Shown: positions 48,115 through 61,316, counted from the first letter of the stretch. The stretch: DNA of 64,000 nucleotides from Cyathus striatus (GCA_025738555.1 JAOVFP010000007.1:992001-1056000), one strand, 5' to 3'. Program-made: numbers and translations. The notes: generated from the letters alone by a model not told the origin.

Positions 48115-48970
48115 CACAGTGGCTTCAGATGGAATGTTACAACTCCAAGGACCTGCAACGCTCCAGACCAATAGTCAGCCGAACTTCCACCATCATCTGA
48201 AATGTTGTGTTTAACAGAAATTGGAGAGACACATCTGATTTCAAGTACCTCGGATGGAGGCTAGTGAGAGCTACAAAAAGCTTCAATGCTACCTACCAAG
48301 AGGTAGTAGAAACTTCCGCCATCACACGAACTTACCAATGCTACCTAAGAAGCGTATGGGATATGTGCGCTATCGATGTGTAGAATTGATATAGGTCCAT
48401 TGCGGAGGGCTGGAGTGGAAATCCGAGGGATAGCTAGAGGCCTGGAAACAAATGATATGTGTGATCAGACCTTGAAGACCCACGATGAAGAGCTCGGAAA
48501 TTTGAAAAGAAACCGCACCAGAGCAGAATCCATCTCTTCCTCTCTTCATCGGCTTGAACCACGCCACCTTCGATCAAAACATGATTCCACCAACTCAGAT
48601 ATACCAAGGGGACACAGCAAGTTGAGTGCATGAGTACCGTGTCACAAGGACCACAAGATATATTAATCGGAAACCATGCTACTGACGGAACTGGATCGGA
48701 AATTCTTGCTTCTCAAAGGTTGGTATGAGAATGTTGATGATATGTCGAGTTAGTAGAGATCCTGTCGTCGATTATTGGAGGGAAATGTCAAGCAATAGTG
48801 GACCAGGTTGTAGGTGAGATTGAGATATCGCGCAGTATTGAATAACATGCGGCCCATAAAGAGAAAGCAGATGCGTGAAGAGTACTTGAGTTAGTATCAA
48901 GACGATTCTAGATTAAAGATAACGTACCATAACTTCCCAACCTTCCGAAAGTCGAGGGTTCAACGCAAGT
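48115..48970. repeat. dispersed repeat, copy 2
   Basis: Counterpart of 39990-41070 in the same orientation, diverged by substitutions and small indels. Carries the same CCTCGGATGGA unit and the same 3' block ending in a GAGGGTTCA motif. Non-coding. Confidence 0.65.
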
Positions 48971-50986
48971 TCAACGTGTTCAATGTGAACGTTCCTGACT
49001 CAGTTTTCTCCTCAAGTCTGCAGCCCAGGTGGGCAATGAGGCGTACAACTGTGAAATATATGCGCGTACCCAATCATAAGGCCATATGATGGTGCATTCA
49101 CGGTGACATTTGAACTTAAGTCGTGAAATTTGGAGTGCATAAACGTTGTAAGAACTGCCACAGATGAATTATAGTAAGTATAGCCGGCGCTAGCCTAGAT
49201 CTACTCCCTTCAGTGGGAGGGAGTATGTAGCTCACCTTAGCGCTTATCGATTATCTATCAATACTTCTACATATGTACCTATCGTTCTTCAATCATTAGA
49301 GGGGACATATTTCCAGTGGTACTGGATCCGGTACGAAGGGATAAATCGATGATGGAGGGACGGAAGAAGTTGTTCCGAAGAAGCATGTAAATCTATGTAT
49401 CACGTGAATATATCACACGGTGAATACTATTATTATTTTGCCAAATACTTATTGTTCGAACCACACTACACTGTGCGTTATGTAGGCAATGAGTACTGAG
49501 TGTTAAAAATTGCATTGCTTGCAGTTCGGTCTTTAATGTATACTCGTGTCAAACATGCATTATAGTAAAGAACCATTTAGTAAGCCGCTTTGCCACAATG
49601 CTTCCTGTGTACTTGAAACCATAAAGCTGTGATTGCGATTATTTTGAAAAGTAGAAAACTTAGTATACTTAGTCGAACTGCCTTATTGATTTGAAGTAGA
49701 TGGTAGATAATTAATATAGTAACATCTATACTATTTCGTCTCGTAGTTATTTTGTCCTAAACAGGACATAAGGTAAAGTAGTAGCTAATAAATACGAAGC
49801 AGATACAGATTTATTCCACAAAACAGAACAACGAATTACTATATCTCTGACTTTTAATCCCGTTTGCATAGCACACGCGAGAGTGATAGTATCATGGATA
49901 ATATAAACGAGAATCACCGCTAACTTTTGAAGATTGTTTGGGGTACACAGTACGTACTCGGGAGAAAGAAAAATGGTGATGGGTTGATTAACTAAGGTAG
50001 GTAGTTGTAGGTTAGTTATATTTCTTTGCCCAAATGGACAAGTGGAAACTGTCTAAGGTCCCTAATTCAGATGTAACGTGGAGGAGGAGTGGGATAGCAC
50101 TGATAAAAAACGAACATGCCAAATAGCTGCAGTATACGAGGCAGTGTACAGTGGGGCAATTGCCCAATATACCATTTCCACGTGTGCGTACTTGAAGATA
50201 TCGTTCATATATCTCGGTACATATAGTAGTCAGAGTGTTAGGTAAATATTATCGAAATTCAAGTAAGCATGTCGTCTTCCGCTGAAAAGTTACCGGCAGA
50301 CGCATGGGCAATGGTGGATATTGGACAGCTTGCTTCAGTTATGCAGCTTAGCCATTCACCTTACTTCTAACTCCGTTCAGTATACTCTAAGTGTAATAAG
50401 TAACAGACTGTTTTAGTCACAAAAAGATTGTAAGCCATCTCGCCACACATTACCATGCCCGGTGGTGCGCTGAATGATAGGCCGCCGTGGTGGGGGATGT
50501 CTTGTTCAAAACTTTGATAGAAAAGAGTCTAATTGCGGAGTGAAATGTATATAATCTCTGCACCATGTCATGTTTCTGTTACTCGCAGTTACGATCCATA
50601 AATCCATGATTCTGGGCTGAATTTGTAATGCTTAGACAAATGTTGGACGAGTGTGATTTGTGTACGATGTTAGGAAGCTATTGCAATGCCAGGCTCCTGA
50701 AGGCATCCTCTCGCTTCGCTAGAACGCCCTATGTAAGGCTTCCATGAAGAGTTCGTACAAATAATAAATAGGTTGTAAAACATAGCCGTCACCGGCAAAT
50801 ATTGTAATCGGGAATCTCGATGAGTAAATATATACAAGTCACTCGCCGAGATCCCCGCTTACGATGTTTTCCAGTCTCTCCCTTACGAGCTTTATTTCCA
50901 ACTCATTTTATGCCCTGCGTATACCATTCGAGCGAGTTGAGAGGATGGTTTAGGGGCTGTTGCAATGCTAAGTACTAAGTACTGAG
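48971..50986. other. AT-rich intergenic region, no gene seen
   Basis: About 2 kb. A 26-codon start (ATG at 50269, MSSSAEKLPADAWAMVDIGQ) looks like a gene opening but has no continuation, so may be a gene fragment. Confidence 0.4.
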
Positions 50987-50988
50987 TA

Positions 50989-51734
50989 GTCTCGCTTGCC
51001 ATCCCCTCCCGATTAGGCCATGTCCCAAAAAGTACCTCCAATTGAAACCACTCTCGCACCAAGAGATTAGGAGCAGCGTGTGGGGAGACAGCATCCGCTA
51101 GCGCCGTGATGTGTCTCGACACCGCAAAAGAATAGATTGATTGCGCACGTAACGAGGGAGCAGACGCGAAGAAAAACAGAAGTAGTGTAAACGTAACGAG
51201 AAAAGATAGTATGCTGAAAAACATAAGGGGCATAGGAGAGAAGAGAAAAATCGCAAAGAAATATCTATGAAATATCGAAGAAAGAGATTATAGGTAGAGA
51301 GACAGTAGGTAGGGACGGTGTGTGACGCAAAAAGGCCACAAGCGAGACAAACTAACAAAAAGGTGCAAGACGAGGAAACTGTCAGTGACGAGTCTGAACG
51401 CTTGCCGGTACCTACTCGACGCGGGAGGAAAAGGAATAGAGTTGCTTCCTATTTCCTCCCTGGAATATTGTGTGATGAGTGGTCTAGCCTAGCTGAGACC
51501 TACAACACTCAATAGAAACGGAATTAGAATCTAAGTGTAGAGGAACTGGGTCGATACATACCCTAGTTCACTGCCGCCGGCGTCAGCCGCCTGTGAAGAT
51601 TGCATAAGCACTTCACAGCCCACAAAGTCTGCTCTCGTTTATCTATTGGTCTTGTGCAAGTTAGAAACTTGAACCGCAACCTATCAGGTACTTTTTGGGA
51701 CATGGCCTAATCGGGAGGGGATGGCAAGCGAGAC
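50989..51734. mobile_element. 746-bp MITE
   Basis: The TIRs, about 48 bp, are TA|GTCTCGCTTGCCATCCCCTC continuing CCGATTAGGCCATGTCCCAA; the right arm is its near-exact reverse complement at 51687-51734. TA at 50987-50988 and 51735-51736. The interior has two short antiparallel open frames (for example 51233-50892 minus, with a hydrophobic start) but nothing recognisable. The near-identity of the arms suggests recent movement. Confidence 0.82.
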
Positions 51735-51736
51735 TA

Positions 51737-52133
51737 ACTTATTGTTTGTGCCATGTGGTGTGTTATTTGTTTTAATTTTATTGACCCACCACTGGCCAGT
51801 ACGGTTGCCAGCTCATAACTTCGGCAGCTCCATTACTTGTGTGCGCCCATCACTTCAAGCTTCGTTCACCCTTTAACGATCGCCATGCCACTATATTTTT
51901 ATAACATACTTATTCAAACTATCAAATCCGCAGTCTGCAGTGTCGAAACACAAACCTCCTTGATGCCCATTGCGAACACAACGTTTCAGCACTAATTTAG
52001 ACTATTTTCCTTTGCTCGAAGCTAAGTTAGCATCATCATTCAATAATAAGTAAGCCTCCTTCCTACACGGTTACTAAGGTCCATCGGATTGCAGGATATA
52101 TAATAATCACCTGCAGTATTTCAAGGCATCAAT
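51737..52133 (+). promoter_or_regulatory. promoter region of the second sedolisin
   Basis: TATATAAT at about 52097 lies 37 bp before the ATG. A CGCAGTCTGCAGT block at about 51931 is shared with the first paralog's upstream region. Confidence 0.45.
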
Positions 52134-54436
52134 ATGTTGAAGCTCTTAACTCTGCTAAGCCTCTTAGTGGCATCTGCGGTTTCATTTGGATCTACCGAAG
52201 TTGCCCGTGTCAGAAGACATTCCCTTGATACTGCTCCGAATGGCTGGGACATTCATAGCGTAGACCCACATCCAGGCCAGGATATTACACTTCATATCGG
52301 CTTAAAGCAACAATTTTTTGATTTGTTAGTGGATAGTCTATACGAAGTAAGTGATCCGGATCACGAACGTTACGGCCAACACCTGTCAAAAGAGTGAGTC
52401 TTAATACCCTTCTATTCCTCACATTTTCTCAGTACAGAGATCATCAGGGAAGTCGAAAATCTCGTTAGACCACATAATACCTCACTCGAAGCAGTTGATC
52501 TATGGCTTCAACATGCAGGTGTTGATCTTACCAGCGTTAGCAGAACGCCAGCCAAAGACTGGGTATCGGTTACGGTCCCTGTCTCATTGGCAGAGAGACT
52601 AGTGGGAGCGAAGTATAACAGATTTCAGCACCGATCTACAGGTCGGATGGTCGTCAGAACCTTGGAGTATAGTGTTCCACTGTCGCTGAACGACCATATT
52701 GATTGCATACAGCCAACAACCTATTTTGGATCCTCGTACGCCATGACAAACCCCTTTGTTAATTCTCAATCTTAATGCTCTTCTGTATTTAAGGAAGTTT
52801 ACTCCACCCCTTTCCGTTGAGAAGCGCCAGGTTCCATCGGGAACATCACCATCCGGACCATCCATTCCACAAAGCTGTAATGATCCTGATGGATACGTCA
52901 CCCCCGCTTGTCTCGCCGACTTTTATCACTTTTCAAACTACATCCCAAAAAGCGCATCCAAGAACAAAATCGGTGTTGCTCTGTACTTGGGCTCGTTTTT
53001 GACTAATGCAGATCTGCAGCAGTACTTGCAGAGTTATCGTCCTTATGCTGTTAACACAACGTTTGAACTCACTAATGTGACTGGTAGCGCCACATTCAGC
53101 GACTCGGAGGCTGATTTGGATGTAGAGGTGAGCATGGGTTGGATATTCTGCTTTGAGACATTGACATTCCATTGTAATAGACGGTCATTGCCTTGACACA
53201 TCCCACCCCTATGGAAGTGTATTCGGTCGGAAACGCGGACGAACCAGGTATTACAGGCATCATTTGTTTCTTTCAGCTTCAGCTGACTCGTGATGTCCTA
53301 AAGACAATACAAATGAAGCGTAAGTCAGAATTTCCTCAACAGCCTTACAAATCGTATCAGTGTTAATAACGGTTTTCACCATAGATTCCTGAGTTGGGCG
53401 ATGTTCACGTTGAATCAAACAAATCCACCAAATGTGATAAGTACTAGCTTTGCCGATACGGAGTCGGAGATCCCATTTGATTACGCAGTTCGGCTTTGCA
53501 ATGCCATTGCACAACTGGGCGCCCGTGGGATCTCTATCATCTTTGGATCTGGAGATGGAGGCGTTGATAACAGTGGTTGCAGCACAGTTACTAATTCCAC
53601 AGCTTTCCAGCCTTCGTTCCCCGGTGGATGGTATGTACATATCTACTTGTATTGTGAAGTGTTTGAACTAATCTGGACATATCATATTAGCCCATTTATT
53701 ACCAGCGTTGGTGGGACGGTGGGGTAAGATCCTTCCTTGATAAATACTCTTTACTAACATAGAAGCGTACTCGCTTCAAGTTTTAGTCCTGAACGTGCAG
53801 TCGGCGGACCTGGTTCCCTTGCTAACTATATTGGTTCTGGCGCTGGATTCAGTAACGTATGTCTTTTCCCCTTCAACCTTCCCACTGTAACTAACAATAT
53901 TCTCGCTAAAGTATTTTTCTCGGCCGCAGTACCAAGAACAAGCTGTAAATACATATCTCAAGAATTTAGGATCCACGTACAGCGGTTTATACAATGCTAG
54001 TGGGCGTGCTTTTCCTGATATCGCCGCTCAGAGTAGCAAGTATGTGAATTTAGTTTACGTCTAGTCATAACTCATTAAATCTGGTATTAGCTTCCCTATT
54101 GTTCAGGACGGAGAAGTCTCTGCTGATTCCGGGACGAGTGCAAGCGGGCCATTGGTTGCGTCTATTATATCGCTACTGAATGACTACAGACTCTCTATTG
54201 GGAAGCCACCACTCGGGTTCTTGAATCCTTGGCTATATTCAAAAGGGTTTCAAGGTCTAAACGACATTCTTATTGGTCAAAGCGAGGGTTGTAGTGGGAG
54301 AGGTTTCAATGCTTCGATAGGATGGGATCCTGTTACAGGTGCGCAATGGTTTCAGTGTTTTGTATGTGTCTCACGTATGCTGCTTATAGGACTTGGAACT
54401 CCTGACTTTGTTAAGCTTCAAAAGTTGGTTTCATGA
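52134..54436 (+). CDS. sedolisin (S53) serine-carboxyl protease, paralog 2
   Basis: Same architecture as the gene at 29410: signal peptide (MLKLLTLLSLLVASAVSF), propeptide (HIGLKQQFFDLLVDSLYEVS), SVEKRQV processing site, catalytic Glu/Asp in SEADLDVE, oxyanion Asp in GSGDGGVD, Ser in DSGTSASGP and calcium loop GWDPVTG|LGTPDF. Exon 1 is also 260 nt, and the gene keeps a 16-nt micro-exon (53304-53319) encoding the same region (DNTNEA). Introns sit at the same places but their sequences have diverged. Both copies lie in the same orientation about 22 kb apart, so this is an older duplication. Product secreted, acid-active; substrate specificity may differ. Confidence 0.94.
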
Positions 54437-54579
54437 TATAATTACATATGGATATATCATGTCTTGACGAAGAACTGGACTACGAACAAGTATCCAATAT
54501 ACCATCGGATTTACAGCTTACTTACTGTAACGACTAAATCAAAGCTTCAGCAGAAGCAGCCCTGGGCTTGATGGTGCAT

Positions 54580-56531
54580 TCAAATGATTCCGGGTGACTT
54601 TTGTGAAGCAATCAGCCATTGAAACTTTGTCATTAAAGTAAAAGCTGACCTAATTGACCCATCGACGTACTTGGCGACGGGTGGAATAGGTTTTCCGTCT
54701 TTTACTATTGGTCGAATATCAAAGGCAGATAGAAGTGAAACACACAACAGCCACATGGATGCATCGGCGAGATGAATTCCAGGGCAAGTGCTGAACAGCA
54801 CCCCTATATTGAGTTTTACTCCCTAAAATCATAACTTACACATACCGGCGACCAAACCCGAACAGGTAATCTCTTGGATCTTTTTGTGTGTCATTCCCAA
54901 AGAATCGCTCAGGTAAGAATTGCTCCGGACTTGGATAAGTGTCGGGATCATGGAAGAATTGCCACACATTTGTGATAACTATTGAGCCTTTCGGGATAAA
55001 GTACCCATTGTGTATGTCGTCTTCTCGAGCTACGTGAGGAAGACCTGTAATAAATTACTCAAATGAAAATATTCTCGAAGGCTAGTTCTAATAGGTCATA
55101 CCCATAGGTCCGAAAGTATATGTCCTAAGTGTCTCTGTGAATAATGCCTCGAAGTAAGGCAATTGGCAACGATCGGCTAGCGTCGGGAGTCGTTCTCGAC
55201 CAATCATACGATCTACTTCGGCTTGAGCTCGCTGTTGTTCCTCGGTATGCAACGTCATGGCAAGGACGAAGCATTCAATACCAGCAACCGTCTAGGGGAA
55301 ACAAATCAGTAAGTGTTAGGTGATGGCCATTGAACACAAAACGTACGGTATCTGCGCCACCTGGTGCAAAGATAGAAGTTAAATGAGAAGAAAATGTGAT
55401 TAAACTGGCGTACCGCTGTAAATTCCAGCTGCTGCCCATTGTATTACATATTCTTCGTTGGGAGTATAGGTTTGATTTTCATGTGCCTGTGAAACGAAAC
55501 ATGATTTTGGAAGTGTGCCTGCAGCCTTGACACCGAATCAGAGCAACACGCAATCTACATCGGTCAACATACCATTTGCTGTTTCGTCCATCTATACGGG
55601 CGATGTAACATCTCTTGAAGGGTGCTCCTGTATTTGGATGCTTTTCTCTTCCATCCTGCTCCTGGAAGCCACGAAGGCGCATAACGAACTACCAACCAAA
55701 TTCGTTGTGATTCCGAATTATGCAAACTTTGGATAGGGTAAACGTACGACTGGGGAATATATCAACAAGAAATGCACCAGTAGCGGTGGTTTCGGAGAAC
55801 TGATCCATCGCCTCATTGACGATTTTAACTAATCCATCGTCTTCCGACTTTGGCTTATATCCATATGCTAACATCAATACGATGCCTCCTGCAAACCTGA
55901 AAAGACCCATGTGGTAATTCATCTAAAGATCATTTAAACGTACCTTCTACTGTGCTCCACCCAGGACTCAGGTACCTCTAATAGACTTTTAAGGAATTCG
56001 TTCGTTTCTTCCTGAATTATACCTGCGAGAGCATCAACTTTTCCCCTCGTTCCCATGAATTGAGAGAAGTGTCGACGATATTCAGTCCATGTCTGACAAC
56101 ACGGAATAAGCGCTGGTCCTTCTACCCAGCCGACCAATTCTCCAGCCATAACGAGTTTCGGACGGTCGCTGTATATCTTGCTTTTTTTGTCAAGCATTTC
56201 TGTAGCGTATTTTGGATCATTGAGAATGATGATGGAGTTTCCTAATGCGTTCAGATAGACGATTCCACCTGTAGAGTAAGAACATAGTAAGAATCTCAAT
56301 AACGCCATAGGCATTCCAGTGATCTTGTTACACACCATATTTCTCTCCCAGCTTTGAGAAGGTTATCCATGGCTGTGATTTAGGTAGGTGGTCTACGTTA
56401 CCAACCAGAGGAAGGCCCTTTGGTCCGGGAGGAAGAGGGGCTGGGGTTGACTTCTTTGAGGTGAAGTAGAGTAGCACAGACAAACCAGTTGTCCCAATCA
56501 AGAGAAATGCAGGCAAAGTCACAGTGGTCAT
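54580..56531 (-). CDS. cytochrome P450 (OrdA-like microsomal monooxygenase)
   Basis: Starts MTTVTLPAFLLIGTTGLSVL, an N-terminal ER anchor, then the Pro-rich hinge PLPPGPKGLPLVGNV. Conserved blocks: MAGELVGW, I-helix AAGIYSGGADTT (split by introns), K-helix ETLR in FTETLRTYTFGP, and the heme loop FGFGRR|TCPGIHLADASMW, joined by an intron at 54852 with acceptor TTCAG. The heme Cys is present. The family (basidiomycete relatives of O-methylsterigmatocystin oxidoreductase) oxidises diverse lipophilic substrates. The C-terminus after DGSIR is unusual (FQWLIASQKSPGII), so the last exon may be misread. It faces away from the NAPE-PLD-like gene. Confidence 0.92.
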
Positions 56532-57514
56532 TACCGCCGTATAAATGTTAGAGATTCCTGTGAGGAAGGCCTTCAGGTCGTGGTGGGGGGAAGAATGTCA
56601 GCCTAGCGATGTAGTTCTGCAACCATGTGCCCTGAAAGTTTGTGGGTGTCAAGTATGTGCTTCTGTAGGTGACCACTGACAACTGATAGCCTCGCGCCCA
56701 CGACGGAATCGGCCAATGCACGTATGCGATTCTACAATCATTGCACGCACAAGATATACGTCGATAATTTACTAAGTAATATAAATCATCAGTAACAGTA
56801 CTCGCATGGAAGAAAATCTAACTGAAGACGAAGGTAATACAAGTTATTCATAAACATAAGATAATTAAGATAACAAGTATTCTATATATATCAAAACACA
56901 ACGTCGACACCGTAAGGTAATCAATGGTCAGGCTTTATAAGATTGCATCATTTGCTGATAGAAGCTGACTTCGTCACGTAACGCAGAATAATCAACGATG
57001 ACTGTGGGTATTGTAAGATTTTCTACTAAAAGCATTGAAGCAAAGGTTGGAAGATCCCCCCTAGTCAAATATCTGCATGTTCAGCTTCCTGTGTTGTTTT
57101 CTCTAAATTTAGTTACTACGAAGACTGCGCGTAGAATTAGCTTTTACAACTCCGACTCCTCCCAAGTACTTAACTTATGCAACCATAGGTGCAAGAATGC
57201 CTGGACATATATTTGCTACAGTGCGTATATTTACTCCTACTAAGTACTGTACGCCCGACGCGTCCCATCAACGTACCATCGGCAGACTGCAGTTACTACA
57301 TATGGGTCACCTATTTATACGTAATCGCATAACTGGCCGCCGCTGCCGCTTATGACAAGCTTACGAGGCCTCTCGGAATCGACTTTCGTACAATACGACA
57401 TACATACTATAAGACTTCATCTTCATGCGAACAGAACTTTGACAGCACTCATACCGCCTTGTCTTTATTTTGGTTCATGCATATATCTCCTGAGAAGATT
57501 AAGAAATCTAAACC
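56532..57514. other. divergent intergenic region between P450 and NAPE-PLD-like gene
   Basis: Shared 5' flank of two divergently transcribed genes, so it may be a bidirectional promoter; no clear TATA pair. Small open frames here are unsupported. Confidence 0.4.
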
Positions 57515-59042
57515 ATGCGAGCCTCTATTTTAGTCAGAGAACTCTCGTCGAAGAAACTTATTGAAGAATATGGGTCAGGAAAGCCAGCGCACTGGGCGAA
57601 CGCATCCGGAACGTACTTTCAGAATCCTTGGAAAAGTTTCAGGCCACACACATTTGGTGATAAACTCTCAGCCGTCCGTTTTCAATTTACTGCCTGAAGT
57701 CTATCTTCTCTGATTTTCTTGGTCTATAGCTACCAGGACAAATAGGGCAATTCCCGTCCCCTCCAGCAAAGAATGCAATAAAAGTTGTAAAGCCAACTTG
57801 GGAGGAGTACCGCAAAACAGAGACGAAGGGTATGATCAAGTCGACTTGGCTGGGACACGCCTGCTTTTTCATAGAGTACCCCTCACGCATTGGTCAGTCA
57901 AGAGGAGTGAGGATACTTTATGACCCTGTTTTCAGCGACAGGTGTTCTCCAAGTCAGCTGATAGGCCCTAAAAGACACACTTGTTCGTCTTTCTCGTCTC
58001 CTGATTGATTTAAGGTAGACCTAAACGTATTTTCAGCTCCTCCGTGCAAGATCGAAGAGATACCAGATGTCGACGCCATTGTGATTTCGGTATGTACTAC
58101 CACTGCATTTAACTGTTTTCATTCATCTATATTAATATTATATCCCTCTAGCACAATCATTACGACCAGTACGGTTTCATATGCTGACATCCATCATTTT
58201 TCGGGATCTAATGCTGTGTTTGGTTTTCATAGCCTTGATACACACACCATTCGTACTCTTTTTAACAGAACCAGAAAACCACATATTTTTGCTCCCCTTG
58301 GAAATGGAAGCTATTTCGAGTCGCTCAGTATCCTGAAGGATAACACACATACCATGGACTGGTGGGAGAGTAAGCGCATCGAAGTATCTGTACCTTCGGA
58401 ACATTCGGCCAACGGCGCTACTACTGTTGCCGTCGATATAACGTGCACTCCAGGTCAACATGCCACCGGGAGAACATTATTTGACAACTTCAAATCTCTT
58501 TGGGCAAGTTGGGTTGTTGAGGAAGTTCCCAGCTCCAGTGATAGCTCTGAAAGACCTCCTGTTAAAACATATTTTGCTGGAGATACCGGATATCGGACAG
58601 TATTAGATGGTCAAAATGAAAACGAAGTACCAGTCTGTCCAGCGTTCAAAGAGATTGGAGATCAATTTGGGGGATTTGATTTTGCGATGATACCGGTTGG
58701 GTTGGTAATTATTGCCAATGCAAGCTATTTACAACTCATCGTCTTTCTAGCGCTTATCTTCCGAGGTTTTTCATGTCGCCGATTCATTGTGCCCCGCAAG
58801 ATAGCGTTAGACTATTCCAAGATATCCGCGCAAAGAAGGCACTTGGTATGCACTGGGGGTACGTTTAGTTGAACTTGCCTTTCTCTTTGACCTCGGTTTC
58901 ATACTTTTATTACAGAACCTGGATTCTTACGTCCGAGGACCCTTTGGAACCACCGAAAAGGCTTCGAGAAGAGTGTCAGAGAGCTGGGATAGAAAAAGAT
59001 GCCTTCAATGTTTGCGATATTGGTCAAACGCTTCTATTTTGA
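57515..59042 (+). CDS. NAPE-PLD-like metallo-beta-lactamase-fold hydrolase
   Basis: Exons from MRASILVRELSSKKLIEEYG (57515) to the TGA at 59040. N-terminal KPAHW and NPWKSFRPHT are typical of N-acylphosphatidylethanolamine phospholipase D. STWLGHACFFIEYPSR precedes the zinc motif HNHYD|H, whose last His is completed across an intron. Later motifs are PHIFAPLGNGSYFE, CTPGQHATGRTLFDNFKSLW, YFAGDTGYRTV (metal-bridging Asp), AYLPRFFMSPIHCAPQDSVR, GMHWGTWILTSEDPLEPPKR. The family releases N-acylethanolamines from membrane phospholipids; fungal members are little studied. All metal-binding residues are visible. It lies between two P450 genes. Confidence 0.9.
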
Positions 59043-59539
59043 GGATTCAGTGATATATACTGGTTCTGTGATGGCGGATACGTTGGTTAATTTCGGATAG
59101 ACATAAGTAGATGCTTGGTAGATGCACCCTCGAACACGCTACTACTAAGACTCAAGAGGTGCAGCGTCGATACGGATCAGTCGCTACGACCCTGCATCTC
59201 AAACTTACAAACTCCGAAGTGATCGCCGAACTACCACGCTATCGCTTATGATTTATCGCCAATTTTGAGTTACCCCGTGCAGTTGTTCAGATTTTCAGGC
59301 TGCTAGTTGTTGCTTGGGTCGGATATTTACAGCTTTTATTATCTCATAGTCATGTAGGAGAGAATGCAATGGTATCTATAAAATTTATTGTATATGGGGC
59401 CGTCATTATTGAAGTTGTCGATGTACAATAAGTTACTATGAGCTTTATATTACATGATTGATGTGGTCTCAACATTTTCTGCGATTCCATCATTTACAGG
59501 CCAGCACAAATCGGCCACCACGTATGTGATCTCTCATAT
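59043..59539. other. intergenic, no gene seen
   Basis: 3' flanks of two converging genes. Confidence 0.45.
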
Positions 59540-60296
59540 TCAAGATCTTTTAGCTACATTCTGGCTTGACTGTCCAGACTGCATTACGAAGTTCGAGTCG
59601 ACATCGACATGCGGAGTTGAAATATATTCATGCTGTGGAGTCGATGTCATCGGAAGCGACGGTGACGGATAGTAGTGAAATGCGCTGGGATTCATCGAGC
59701 CGGAGATATTTTCTGCCAGGACAAGGTGCGGATAAGTCATACGGGATTACTGAAATAGCCATGGGACCTCACCTGATATAGCGTTGACAGTTTGACGCTG
59801 ATCGCTATGGCTGAAACCTAGACCTAAATTACTACTGCCGTGAAAATCCATCTGCATACCTTTTGATAAGTTAGAAAGGAAACAGAGAATCGGAGAAATA
59901 GATAGATATGTATCTTACCATATGGAGTGCATGAGCCTGTGGAGGCACCCATCGAAAAACAGGCAATTAGTATCGAGGCGACGTTAAGGTGAATATATGT
60001 GACGTACTAGTACTACCGAGAGGGAGCTGGGCATGATGTGTAGACCCGGTATGCGATCGAGGACGCAGATCATTCGCAGGATTGTATGTCGAATACACGT
60101 GAAGTGTGCTCTGGCCATTTTTCTCCACAGTCTCGAAATGAACCGAGATGCCGCTCGGGTTCTTCGGTGCTCTCGAATTACCACCTTGACCTTGTGCGGA
60201 TGGCTGCAGCGAGAGTGCAATTTTACCATCCTGTCCTCGCTGTTTCGCGCAGATTGCCAGGGAGGTGAGCTCTTCGAGGGGTAGTTTGATGGACAT
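59540..60296 (-). CDS. hypothetical Ser/Pro/Gln-rich protein
   Basis: Exon 1 starts MSIKLPLEELTSLAICAKQR and runs to LPLGS; an 18-nt micro-exon (SCTPYG) follows, then a short exon (MQMDFHGSSNLGLGFSHSDQ), and a last exon NISGSMNPSAFHYYPSPSLP ... VAKRS stop at 59540. Branch-site-like TACTAAC and AG just before the ATG (60306-60297) hint at a further 5' exon. Low-complexity residues (Ser, Gln, Pro, His) suggest a disordered regulatory protein. I recognise no domain. Alternative: one end of a longer gene. Confidence 0.55.
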
Positions 60297-61316
60297 CTGT
60301 TGGCGTTGTTAGTACGCCTGCATAAAACATCGATGTATAAGAAACTGGCCTTGTGTGATTAGTTAGGAAGATTTACGCTTGAAGTTTGGCTTATATGTAT
60401 ACGGTGCGATCTGCGATAGGTACTATTTGGTATCGTTGTCTGAAAGACTTGAAGGCGGTACGTAAAACTATGAACATCACGGAGTTGAAAACAAATGGCA
60501 TTAGCTTGGCTGCACGTTTCGGTTGTATTGTCTGATCAAAAAACTTTATGTTGTGTGGAATTCTGTAGAATAATGTACCTGCTCCATCCCGCTTGATTAC
60601 TGCCGCTGGCTGAAAAACATGCTTCGCGAAATGAAAGTTATGTAACCTTCAGTGACGAGGACGTTCAACGTTCAAAGTGATAGATACCTTTCACAAGATA
60701 AGCTCGCAATATAGGTATATGGTTAGCTGAAGCTCTTACTTTTATTATTATCAGATAATATCTTCGGATGAGCTTTCACTCGGTGACGAACGGTTTAAAG
60801 AGGAAATTCTCTTCGAAACTTGAAATCTGCAAGTTGCTTGGTTGACGACAGTCGTGAGACTTTCTCGGATCTCTCCGCGCTGTCCGGTGCTTCACCCGAA
60901 CCGCAGGCGCTCTTTGCGGCCACCTTGCAACCTCTTGCAACCCGACCATTATCATGTAGCTAAGCGACCTAACCATCAAAGCAACTAGCACAGTGCCCGC
61001 CGTCGGCGGATAGCTATCAGTCGCATCACCTGCGGCTCGAGGACACATCATGCATCATCGACGGTGATTACTACGGAAGTACTTCCATCCGCGATGTCCT
61101 CGAAAACAGTCACTCCGTACAAACTCCGTAGACCACTACCTATGCGGAATGCATTACGCACCATTGATGCATATCAAGCCACTGTCATCTCTCTAACACC
61201 TAAACTAATCTAAGACGAATATCACCGTCGGAACGTAGACTGGAATAACTTATCTGGTCCGTACAGGACGAAACCCAGCAACTTTTCTCTTTCCTTCCTC
61301 ATACTCGATTTCTCCA
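60297..61316. other. intergenic, possibly a 5' exon of the preceding gene
   Basis: About 1 kb between divergent genes. No recognisable coding exon apart from possible leader exons for the gene at 59540-60296; an open frame at 61051-60776 (minus) is unsupported. Confidence 0.4.

Noticed and set aside
45809..48171. Open frames of 70-119 codons in the long-TIR arms
   Set aside because: The same frames appear mirrored in both arms; arm sequence, not genes.
50892..51358. Hydrophobic minus-strand ORFs as a small secreted protein
   Set aside because: Mostly within the MITE and reading through its TIR.
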